DNA from: Mastigamoeba balamuthi
Taxonomy: Eukaryota > Evosea > Mastigamoebida > Mastigamoebidae
Direction of reading: 5' to 3'
DNA length: 59,064 nt
Assembly: GCA_902651635.1 (NCBI GenBank)
Contig: CACRSC010000113.1
Coordinates: 13,755 to 72,818 of the forward strand
The notes below the pieces were generated by a model. The model was not told the origin of the DNA and ran no database searches. It saw nothing but the letters and a program-made list of their open reading frames with translations. A program made the translations under genes and the position numbers. This document shows, piece after piece, positions 21,201 to 31,794 of this stretch. Position 1 is the first letter of the stretch; each line of letters opens with the position of its first letter.

Positions 21201-24200
21201 CGGGGCTGCCGGCAGCCAGAGGTCGCCGTTGGCCGCGAGCAGCGCCGTGTTCATCGACTCGGTCGGCGTGGCGAACTTGGTGGGCAGCGACGCCTCGGTC
21301 AGCGTGTTGGCTGTCATCGTGAACGTGTGCGACGGCGAGCTCGCTGACGAGGCGCTCTCGACGACGACGGTCAGCGGGGTGCCACCCGCGACCGTGCGGC
21401 CCAGGACGACCTTGCCCTGCATGCCGCTGAACGGCAGAGTGCCGGGGGTGGCGTCGCCGACGGGGGCCTCGGGGCCGAGGTCGAGCTCGTCGAGGCTGCC
21501 CGTGACGAGCACCGTCGCCATGGTCTGCTGCACCCGCAGCTTGTTGGTGGCCGAGGCGCTCCGCTCGGCGGGGAACTCGAGCAGCAGCTCCACGGCGTTG
21601 CTGGACCCGTGCAGGTTGGCGCGCGTACCGCCCTGGCCGAAGATCATCTCGACGGTGCCGATGTTGTCGTAGACGATCTCGAGGAGCTCGGCGGTGGCAC
21701 CGTTGCCGTTGGCCACCTTGAGGACGCCGGGCGTCGAGTCCCACGTCAGCGGGCGGATGTCGGCGCTGGCGTTGACGATGATGCGGTTGGCCGTCTTGTT
21801 TGTGCCCATCCCGCTGATTGCCGCCACGTGGACGCTGCATGACATGCCCGCCACTCCCTTGTCGCTGCCGATGACGACCGTGTGGTTGCCGTTGCCGCCC
21901 AGCGTCACGTGCACGATCGACTGCAGGTCGCAGGACCTCACCTCGGACTTGAGGGCGCTCTTCTCGTCGGCCACGTTGCGCACGGTGATGCTCTCGTGGC
22001 TCTTGGCCTGCATCATCTGCAGCGTCGCAGTCGCGCCTGCGGCCGCCTTGACCGTGTAGACACGCCTGTTGATGTTGCTGAAGAGCACCATGTTGTTTGT
22101 GCCGTTCTCGGGGTCAACGACAGCCACGTGGTTCGACGAGGCCTGCAGCGTCACGTGCCTCCCGGCGGTCAGGTTCAGGTCGAGGGCCATGCTGTTGCTC
22201 GCGCTGTTGCTGCCCACCAGCGACGCCACGCCCAGGACCTCGCTGAAGCTGGGGATCTCGAACACGCTGTCGCCCGCGCCTCCAGTGACTGTCGTCCTGC
22301 TGCCCTGGGCCACACTCAGCAGCCTGTAGTTGGACGGCAGCACCGGGTGGCCCTTGCCCGTCACAACTGAGACGGTATCGGGCGCCTCGATCTGCAGCCG
22401 CTTGCCGCCGTTGCGGGCGGTGACGGTGAAGCCTGTTCTCGTCATCTCGACGACAGTCGCGGGGATGTCGATGTCGATGGCCCGCACCTTGCCGACGATG
22501 ACGAGCTTGTAGACACTGAAGTCCTCGACCGTGCCCGAGAGGAAGACCTTGCTGCCGATGGCCGTGTTGATCCGCGTGTCGCAGGGCAGACCCGTCACGT
22601 GCACCTGCATGGCCGGCACGGGGTCGTCCAGCGTCAAATTCATGCAGGTGCCGCGCAGCAGCAGCGCCGAGCTGTTGGCGGGGTAGATGCCGTTGGCCGC
22701 GAGGGTCATGGAGCGCGACGAGCGGTAGGGCCGCTGCATGACCGTCAGGTTCATGTGCTCGCATCCGGGCAGGCTGGCGCCCTGGGCCATGCGCCCGTTG
22801 ACGATCACGTTGAACAGACCCATGCGGGACGACGGGCAACCGTCGGTGAACACAGCGCCGCGCGGGAACGTCTTGGTGATCGCCGACGTCAGGACCGCGT
22901 CGATTGGCGTCAGGGAGGCGATGGCCATGTTGCCCCGCTGCGTCACGCTGATCACCGGGACGTTGCACCCCAGGAGTTTGCAGTAGTTCTCGTGGTACTT
23001 GATGGCATTGGTGTTGATGCGGCCGCCGTCGTCGAGGCCCGTCAGGACTGGCGGCACAAAGTCCTTCTTCCAGAGGTTGAAGCGAGCGCCGATGCTGAAG
23101 AACGTGTAGCACTTCTTGGTTACCAGCAGGTCGATGCAGCCCCCCACCTTGAAGACGATGCCGACGTCGACAGAGACCTGCAGTGCAAACGACGAGAGCG
23201 GCTCTTGGACGATCTGCAGCGCCATGGCTGCCAGCGGGATGATGGGGTCGCCGTCGATGCTGTGGAAGCGCGCGCGGACAGTGACGTAGATGCTGAAGTC
23301 GATCTCGATGTCGATCACGATCCAGAAGCCCACCTCGAGCTCCAGGCCTCCGGTGAACTCGAGCTCGATCGACGCCACCCACGGCCTCGTGTCGATCTCG
23401 ATGGCGCTGGCCAGCACGTCGAGCCGCCCAGTCGAGATGGCCGTGAAGAGAGCCTTGCCAGAGACCATCAGCGGGGGCGCCTGGAACGTCAGCGTGACGC
23501 CGAGGCCGAGCTCCAGGGCGCCGATGGGCATCTCGATGATGGGGATGATGATGGGGTAGCGGTAGACGTACTTGAGGTGGAACACGACGGGCGGGAACAC
23601 CACCGTGAGGAGGCTGAAGTCCTCGCCCCCGATCATCTTCAGGAGGATCGTCGGCAGCTGCGCCGGCTTGAGCAGCGGCGACGTGATGCCGAACCGCCGC
23701 GGCGCAGACGACGAGTTGGTCCACCTGCTCCGGAGACCGCTGTCGATGGGGTTCTTTTTGTCCGGCATGTTCTCGATTATCTGCGAGTGGTTGGTCTGCT
23801 CGTGTGTCAGCTTGGGGTGCGAGCTGTCGATGAAGAGGTCGGCGATCAGCGACATCTCGCCGCACATATCCTTGTCGTGTATCATCTGGTCTGAGAGCCT
23901 CTCGATGATGCTGATGTCAGTGAACATGTCGCGCACGAACTGCATGAAGTTGTCGAAGGACGTCAGGTTGCAGTCTGGCTGGTCCATGAAGCAGAACAGC
24001 CGCAGGATGCCGTACATGTTGGGGTTCTCGTGGCCGAGCACAGGCGCCAACTCCTTGATTTCCTTGAACAGGAAGCTGTTCTCTCCGATGAGCGGGTCGA
24101 TGGGCTTGAGAACGTTTCTGACCTCCTTCATGTACTTGCGCGCGTAGCCCGAGATGAAGCCGCCCAGGCAGAACTTGAGCCCGCTGAAGTAAATCCTCGG

Positions 24201-27200
24201 CTTGGCGTCGAATGAGCTGTCGTTGTGAACGTCGAATGTTTTCCACTTGATGCCCATGTCCGCCTTGAAGTACGGCAGGCTCATCGACATGTTCTTCCCT
24301 GTGATCTCATTCTGCAGCTTCTGCGACAGGCCCAGCGTCCCGGTGCCATTGATGCCTGCGTCGAACGTGATTTTGGCCGCATCGACAGTCGACGAGTTGG
24401 TGACCATCAGCGAGATCCTCCCCATGAACATCGCGTGCAGTTTCATGCCAAGCGCCAGGGCGATCAGCTCTCCCTCTGCGTCGCACTCCTTGACGCCGAG
24501 GCTGACGCTGGCGCCGAACGCCTCCTGCTCCGGCACGAAGCCTACCTTGAAGCCCCCGGACGGCGAGAACGACACGAAGAACCGCAGGCCGAACTTGAGC
24601 AGCAGCAGCGGTTTGCATTCGAGCCTCAGCGAGGCCACGCCGTGTTCTCCAATGTCGAAGTTGAAGCTCGGTATCGGTGCGGTGTAGTCGCCCTCGAGGT
24701 TGAACACCATGTCGAAGCTCTTGTTGTTGTGCGGCACCAGCGTCACAGGGTTGCGTTTGAGGTACTTGCCTGCGATTTTGTTGAAGGCCGTGTTGATGAT
24801 CTTGGTGATGATCTTGGGCACGAACCCGGCCTTGGGGCCCGCAGGGACAGGGGCTGTGGCGTTGGTGCTGTTGCTCTTCTTGGCGAAGCTGATGTTCTTG
24901 CCGACCTGCGTGAGCTCCGTGTTGATGGCCTTGGCGACGTCGGTGTTCATGATGACCATGTTGAACAGGCTGTCGACGGCGCTGGTCAGCCCGGACCCGA
25001 TGAAGTGCGCCGGGAAGTCGATGTTGGCGATGAACTCGTCGGCCTTCTCCTTGAGGCGCATCTCATACATGCGCCACAGCTCCGTGGGGTTGGTGCTGAT
25101 GACGCCCTCGATGGAGCTCGTCTCGAGGTACTTGGCCAGTGACTGGACAAATGGCAGTCCGTCGTTGCACCGGCTCTTGAGCTCTATCTTGCGGTTGTAC
25201 GCCACCGAGGCGTCAGGGTAGGACAGCAGGAGCAGGCAGGCCACAGGCTCGTCCGAGGTCGTGTCGAGGGTCCCCGAGACGGCGTACTCGAGTCGCCCCG
25301 TTGGCCTTGAGCTCCGTGAACGTGTCGACCTGCAGTGCAGACCCGACCAAGTTGAGCGATATGCCCGAGACGGTCGCCAGGATATCGGTCTCGACGTTGA
25401 TCGACGCCCGCGACTTGATCGACACAGTGCTCGGGACGATGTCCACGGTGACACCCGCGCCCGCCGCGCCAGCTGTCGCCACGAGAGTGTACCTCGCGTA
25501 CGACTCGAGGGCGTAGTTGGGCCCGGACGCGGTCTCGATGTCTGACGGCATGTCCTCCACCATTGCCATCGGGACGAGGAACGGCAGCTGCTCGCTCTTC
25601 TTCACTGTACGGTCCAGAGGCAGTGACAGCGTCGTGGCGTTGCCCTTCATTGAAATCGCGAGACCCGAACACGAGACGTTGATGGCGGCCAGAAAGTGAT
25701 TGCACAGCTCGCCCACCGTCGTCTTTGGGTTGTAGGATTGGCACACGGACTTGTGCATCGTCGTGATGGGGTGATAGACGTCGCTGTCGAACACATCTCT
25801 CAGCCTCCTGCTGGTGAACGGGATGAACCGCGACTGCGTGTTGTCGTCCTTGAACTGGTAGAACACGCGCTCAGCAATTGACACGAAGTGGCACAGATCG
25901 ATGGTGCCGAGCTGCCTGAGCGTGGCGACGGCAGCGATCGCGTCCTTCGAACCGTGCACGAAGAGATCCGGTGTGTCCGAGTGGCTGTACGCAAAGGCCA
26001 GAGTCGCGGCGGTCAGGCCGTCGGAGAGGGAGTTGCTGCCGATGCCCTGGAGCGCGAGCTCCGAGGCGTTGACCCAGAACCCCTGCTCCGACTCGACGCT
26101 GACCTTTGTGGTGTTGTATCCGCGCTCCGAGGCCGCCATCAGCGCCTCGCGCAGCGACGCCACTTGGATGCCCGGCAGGCCCGCGCTGAACGAGACGGAG
26201 CCAGCGATGGTCACGTTTCCCTTGTCGGCCAGGTCGAGGACTCCGAGGGCGCCACCGGTGGCGTACACGTGGCCCGAGGCCTCGGTCTTGAAGTCCATCG
26301 CGAGGTCCGCGAAGAACGGGCAGATGCGCTTGGGGGTGCTCTCCTGCTTGGGCAAGCCACGGCCGATGCCGGCCACGCTGGACCTCGTGATGCCCAGCGA
26401 GACGGGGATGTACAGAGAGTTGTCTGCCGTGTCCTCGTACACCCTCGCGACGAAAACGGCCTCGTCGCGCTGGAGGGACGTGTCGTAGTCGGTGAAGAAG
26501 CGCAGCAATTGGCCAACTTTCCCATACTTCGAGCTGTCCATGATGGTGCTCTCCATGAAGATGTGCAGACTCTGGTTTACGCTGAGGCCAACGGTGAGGC
26601 TGACCGGCACTGTGACCTGCTCGAGGACTCCAAGGACGCTGCGACTGTACTTTACGCGCTTCTCGTACGAGACGATGAGGTCGAAGGTCTTGTTCGTCTC
26701 AGTGACGAGCAGGCGTGCTTCCGTCATCGGGGTCGTCAGGACGACGTTCTCGTCGCCTCGGAAGCAGGCGAACGACACGCCGACCGTGCTGCTCGCGTCA
26801 TACCTGGTCTGCGCCGCGATGGGGACGGAGGTCGCGTTGGCCGCGTCCTTGGACATCTGCAGCGACAGCGTGCTGTTGCCGGACGCGCTGTTGGCCATCG
26901 TTATGGCCGCCGTCACATTGACGTCGTAGTCGGCGGCGAACGACGCGGTCTCGTTCCAGGTGATCACTGGGATGGCGTCGGCAAAGTACTCGCTGTAGTC
27001 GCGGCTGACAAAGCGCGACGAGTCCCAGTAGCTCAGCACCGGGCGCGTCCTCTTGCTGCCCGGGGTGACGACTGCGCGGCTGACCAGCACCGACAGGTCC
27101 GCGAACGACAGCGCACGGGACATCGATGGGGCGCGGAACGAGGCCTGGGAGAACAGCACGTTGTCGACGGGATTCCAGCACGACACAGACATGGCGAACA

Positions 27201-30200
27201 CGCGGCCCTCGACAGTGGGCATCAGCTTCAGGGTCTGGCCATCTGTGATGTCCGTGGTCGAAGTTAAGGCGTAGCCCTGTAGGCACGCCCGGACGAACGC
27301 ATCGGCAGCGGCGAAGAGCGTCGTGTTCCCGTATATCACTGTGCAGTTCCTGGGGTCACGGCTGAGGAGGGAGGGAGTTCAACTGTGAGACCCAGGGCCG
27401 GGTGATGAAAGGAAGCGTGCCTGTTGATCTTGATCTGGTAGGAGAAGGTTCCGAGGGCGAAACCAGCGGGGTTTTTGAAGTGCGCAGAGTACAGCGCAGA
27501 GCCCGTGGTGATGGGCATCGTGTACCAGGCGGTCGTCGCGAACTGCGGGAGCTTGGGCAGGAACGCCGAGAGCGGACGTGTCAGCGGCGCGATGGCGCTG
27601 GCGAAGTAGTTGTCCACGACAGCGGGAAGCAGCCCCTGCATCGCGGAGCTCACCATGACGACGTCCTGCGGCGAAACGGTACGCGCGCTGTCGTCCTTGC
27701 CGCTATCGAACCCAAACGAGATGGTGAACGGGGTCATGGTCTCGGCGGTCGTCTTGTTGGCCACAATCCCGAACTCGAACGCCCCGCCGACCTGCAGCGT
27801 CCCGCGCAGCCCTGCGGAGAACACGAGCCCGTGGTCCATGTCGAACGACGCCCTGAGGCTCGTGGACGAGGGGTCGACATCTGCTGACATGAGGGAGCGC
27901 TGGAACGGCAGCGTCCACCCGGAGGCGCTGTGCTCGAAGTTGTAGTGCTGCGAGATGACCTGGGCGTTCGTCTGCGTGACGTGCAGCGCGACGTCTCCGC
28001 TGATGACCGCGGGGAACTGTGTGAGCTGCCACAGCGGCATGTACTGGTCCGCCGAGCTGCCACCGTCGATGGAGACGGTGCGGCAGGAAACGAACGCCAT
28101 GCTCACGTCGAACTCGAAGCCGCTCTTGTCATCCGGATTGGTGGGCGAGGAGATGGTGAGCGTGCTGGACGTGCCGCTGGCCATGTTGTGGGCTGTCAAG
28201 TATTTGTCGAGGTTGCCCCGAAGCTCGTCGTAGAAGTCGCCGAATTTGCGGTCGCCGGTGCTCTTGTTGACCATGTCCGCAATCGTTTTGATGACGGCCG
28301 CGACAGACGGCGTGTCCTGGGCGAGAGTGTAGCCCTTGCTTCTCACCGTGGAGTTGACACTGGCACTGGCGATGCGGAACAGATCGGTGGCGGCGGACGA
28401 GTCGAGCTTCATTTCGCGGTCCCTGGCGTTGTCCTTGAGGTCGAACTCGATGGCCACCACGGCAGCCTCGCCGACCGGAAAGAACACCTTGATTGCGCCT
28501 TTAGCGTTTTTATCCAGCTTGGCGGCTCCGTTGTTGACAGACACGGTTGACTGGAACACGGCGCTGACCGAGGCCCTCTTGATGGCGGCGACCGGACGAG
28601 CGCCGAGACCGTTGCTCCACGTCAGCGTCGCCTCCATGTCGACGGCGACTGAGGCCATGCTGTTCTCGTACTGCGGCTGGAACGTGGTGGCGTTGCACGG
28701 AGCATTGTGGCCGGAATAGGAGCACAGCAGCTTCACGAGCTGCCCAGACCCCAGCGTCTCGACCTCCGATGCCGCAACGGGCACCGAGAACATTTTGTTC
28801 GGGTGGAACGCGACGGTGAGGCTATTGTTGCCCGAGAACGAGACCTGCAGCTTTACGGCGCGCAGGACGTCTGCCAGGATACCGCGCAACGCCCCGGAGG
28901 CCGAGTTCTTGACGGCAGAGCTCGCAGCGTTTATGATAGCGTTGTTGGTCTCCGTCTCGGGGAACACAACGCTGAACACGTTGTCGTGGACTTTATAGCT
29001 CGGCGACGGCCTGAACCCACGCATCGTTGCCACGAGGCTGGTGGCAATATCGATGACTGCTTCTTCAGTCGTCGCGGTGCTGTCGACGAGCCATGCGCCG
29101 GCCCCACTGCTGCCGAACATGTCACCGACGGCGGAGAGCGAGCCAACGACTCCGCGCCGCGTGCCGGTGACCTTGAGCGGGTCGCCGGCGCCGAGCATGC
29201 TGACGACCGCGAGCTGCTGCTTGGCCCTCTTGCTGGCGGCGTCGTCGGTGGAGTTACCGCCGGCGTCGTTCACGGGCCACACCTGGCGCTGAGGCGTCGA
29301 CGACGCCCGCAGGTCCAGCGTCACGAAACCCTTGTTGCCGCACTTGAACGTGGCCTGCGTGCGCGCAGCAGTGCCCAGTGCGAATACGCCATCGTCGCCG
29401 ACCAGCATCGAGACGCCCGAGCGGCTTGCCAGCGTCGGCCATTCGACGGCGCACTTGACCCCGTGCAGCCCTGCCGACGCGATGCCCTCGAGCTCGGCAA
29501 CGAGACGATGGGGGCAGCTCTTCGTCGAGCACTCGAGCGCCGCTGTCACCAGCACGCCTGGCACGTACCTCGCGATACCGAGCCACAGCCTCCCGCCGAC
29601 CGTGGCCACGGTGCTGTTGGCCGCGCCGTCCTCGCCCGGGACGAGGAACGCCCCGCGGACCGTCACGCCAGAGGGCGCCGACGGCAGCGCGTCCCACCCG
29701 GCGAGGCGCATGCCCACGTCGAGCGACAGCGCCGCGGCCACGGAGCCCGCGTTTGTGGCGTTGGGGCTGAGCGAGGGTGTGGTCGTCGGTGAGACGAACA
29801 CGACGGGTGGCTGCCCGTCGAACGACTGGCCGTCGACAATGATGAATGATTTCGTGCCCGGGACGCCACTCAGGCTACCGTCCCAGGCTGCGGACCACTC
29901 GGCCGAGTCGGGGAGGCCAGCGGGCACGAGGCAGCTGGCCGTGAGCGTCGAGGTGGCGCCGTCACCGATCAGCAGCTTGACGTAGACAGTGACAGTGGTG
30001 CCCGACTGGTCCGACGTCACGGCGTGGCTCTCGAGGGCAGTAAACCCGCTCTTGTCAAACAAGTCCAGGGTGGTGAGGTTGGCACCCACGCTGGTCCAAT
30101 CTGGGTCATGGGGAAAGGGGGCCCGATTTGTCAGATATTGTGTGGTTTGGGGTATCGTCGGTTGGGTTTTCTGGGGGGTGCATTCCAAAACGGATTATTG

Positions 30201-30678
30201 GGCGTTGGGCGGGACGAGAAGGAAAATTCTCAGAAGGGCGAAGGTTCCGCATTTCTCCCTCGGGAGCCCTCCCGGGAGCGTGGTTTGCATGCGAGCTGCT
30301 GCGCAAGTCCCGTCGCCGTTGGGGGGGAGCCGCCCGTGTTTCATCGAAAAACGGAAGCGTGTTCTCTGAGGAGGGCGAGGAACGCACTCGACTGTCCGGC
30401 CGGAGGGTGGCAGACGAGCGAGGCCCACTGGACCGCGGCCATGTCGATCTGAATGCCGTCGGGGTTGAACGCGCGACCCACTGCACGCATCGCTCGGCTC
30501 AGTATACGCGGTTCTCATACCGAGTTTCCGAGGGGGAGGGGGGAAAAAAAGAGGAGGTGGGTACGCAACTCGACTCAGCATGGCGGGCGCAGGGGTCCAG
30601 GGCCGAGGCTAGCGAGAGGGCGTGGGTGGCCAGCAGTGCCAGGAGCACGCAGAGGGCATGCGGTGTGCTGGGTGGCAT
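15246..30678 (-). CDS. Giant multipass membrane receptor fused to an FHOD-like formin (copy A)
   Basis: Exons: 30678-30570, 30480-30388, 30100-27421, 27361-18433 and 18360-15246. Phases agree throughout and give about 4,974 residues once a single extra base near 25294 is discounted. Exon 1 is a signal peptide (MPPSTPHALCVLLALLATHA). A glycosylation-rich ectodomain of about 3,600 residues follows; it has no family I recognise apart from short GxGxD-like repeats near 21090. About nine hydrophobic segments lie at 19050-17830 (MFVVVVVLVCASVAATL first, LALWLAWVLLSMAVCV last). An odd number puts the remainder in the cytoplasm: an FH3/armadillo region (about 17680-17040, EFAAEFLGLGGMAEMLASIG), a nine-proline FH1, and a full FH2 (about 16650-15480) with MKPLHWKRI, NAIAIVSKKL and the signature IGNYLNGSNAQRGQADGF. 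FH2 domains nucleate and elongate actin. Plant class I formins have one membrane span; this layout is different. The short C-terminal tail shows no clear DAD. Confidence 0.85.
18361..18432 (-). other. 72-nt stop-free intron inside the formin membrane region
   Basis: Donor TTCAG/GTCCGT and acceptor CCCCAG/C, with pyrimidine-rich content. The length is a multiple of three and it has no stop, so the reading frame runs through it. Splicing joins KCGVF to SIVMVVV and restores a continuous membrane segment; the retained text (SVPFLPSFMWCSVQ) would break it. The unspliced alternative cannot be fully excluded. Confidence 0.65.
25288..25300 (-). other. One-base frameshift in formin copy A relative to copy B
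   Basis: Copy A reads GGGGCGACTCGAGTACGCC where copy B (about 54965-54985) reads GGGGCACTCGAGTACGCC. The extra base switches the frame from ELKANGA to LEYAVSGTLD. Both sides are intact for thousands of codons, so a sequencing or assembly error, or a very recent lesion, is likelier than an old pseudogene. Confidence 0.75.
27362..27420 (-). other. 59-nt intron with GC-AG ends (copy A)
   Basis: Donor AACAG/GCACGC and acceptor CCTCAG/CCGTGA. Splicing gives KINSRDPRNCTV, identical in phase and sequence context to copy B, which uses GTACCT at the same place. Without splicing copy A meets a stop (TGA) within about 20 codons. Confidence 0.75.
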
Positions 30679-30873
30679 TGTGGGAGTGGGAGGGTGGGAG
30701 GTCTCTCTGCTTGTGGTGCCTGAATGTGCCGGGGATGTCAAAAATGTTCACAGACAGAAAGGCCGTGTGGTGCTGTCTTTCACTTCACCACCTAGGGTTC
30801 TTTTTGAAACTAGATGGCTGATCTGCTCTCTGTACCTCCGTGTTAACCGACGCGGGGCGAATCTTTACGTCAT
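30679..30873 (-). promoter_or_regulatory. Conserved promoter of formin copy A
   Basis: Blocks shared with copy B at nearly the same spacing: ATGACGTAAAGATTC (30873-30859, a CRE/ATF-like TGACGTAA core), GTTAAC, TAGTTTCAA.AAGAAC, AAGTGAAAGACAGCACCACA and CCGGCACATTCAGGCA. The first block starts 195 bp upstream of the ATG in copy A and 192 bp in copy B. Confidence 0.65.
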
Positions 30874-31794
30874 AGTGCAGAACGGCCTTTGGAGGCCCAG
30901 TGGACCCGCACCCGTGCCGGCGGCGCCACTGGCGTCCGGCTTCTCTGCTGGTAGCATGGCCGCCGCGCACCGGGTGCCGGCTCCGAGGCTGCAACGCCGA
31001 ACTGTCAGGTGCACTGAAAAAATGCAAAAAACCGCACCAGCAATTCTATTTCTTCGACGCGAGACGAGCGGTTGGATGCGCTGCGCTGGCGCCGCCTCCG
31101 AACGTGAGCGCGACGGCGTACGTCGCAGCAACAGAGGCGGGCGGCCATACCGGGTGGTCTTATGAGGGCAGAGCAGGACAAATCTGCGGCAGCTACGGGG
31201 AGAGCTGGGCGCGGCTGCTGCAGTCCTGATGGACAGGAAATAGAATTCGGACTGTGCGCATTTTCGTTATTCTATTCAACCCAGTTTTTCTACTTTGTGC
31301 TCTGTCCTGTGTGCGGTGTGGTGTGGGGCCATGCGGGTGACTCGGTGGGCTACCCGATGGTGGTACTCACGCGGGTGTGTTAGTGCTCGTACTCGGGCTC
31401 GGGAGCACACATGCATGCTCTGGCGCCTCCTGAGAATTGGGGTAATGCGCAACAGCGATACACACGCACGTAGCTTCTGTAAGGCTGCAGCCAGCTCTTG
31501 CGCTGTCTCGTGTAGTCCACTCCGGAACTGTGTCGGTAAGAACTACCCGGTGTCGCTCGCTGTCTCGCAACACGGGTCGGCGCACATCGTCGGTCAATGA
31601 AGGTGCATCTCACGATTTACAGAGGGGCCGCATTCCGAAATTTCATTTCTTGCGGACCCGCCTTCTGGGCATATTTGTAGCGTGTAATCCGTTGTGCACT
31701 TTGTCCCAACTGTTATGGGGGATCTCTGCCACAGCAGGAAGCGGCCCTACGTGTATGAGGGAGTTGCCTTTGTTTTGCGTTGCGAGGCGTGCTC
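30874..31794. other. Intergenic between formin A and PELO
   Basis: GC-rich at 30900-31230, where the plus strand has one open Cys-containing frame (CNAELSGALKKCKKPHQQFY, then GWSYEGRAGQICGSYGESWA). It has no start context or partner exon that I can support. The remaining 31250-31794 shows nothing recognisable and holds the 3' flank of PELO. Confidence 0.4.

Noticed and set aside
15225-21347. Open frame of more than 2,000 codons on the plus strand, antisense to the formin
   Set aside because: It lies opposite a GC-rich gene with strong third-position bias, is rich in Arg/Gly/His/Pro without domain motifs, and starts at a non-ATG codon. A shadow of the real frame.
16156-21840. Second minus-strand open frame of about 1,900 codons overlapping the formin
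   Set aside because: Overlaps the formin in another frame, is Arg/Gly/Ala-rich and matches no family; the formin frame has FH2 and membrane segments and is supported by copy B.
30900-31229. Cys-containing plus-strand frame between formin A and PELO
   Set aside because: No supportable start, splice partner or motif; could be an exon remnant but not callable.
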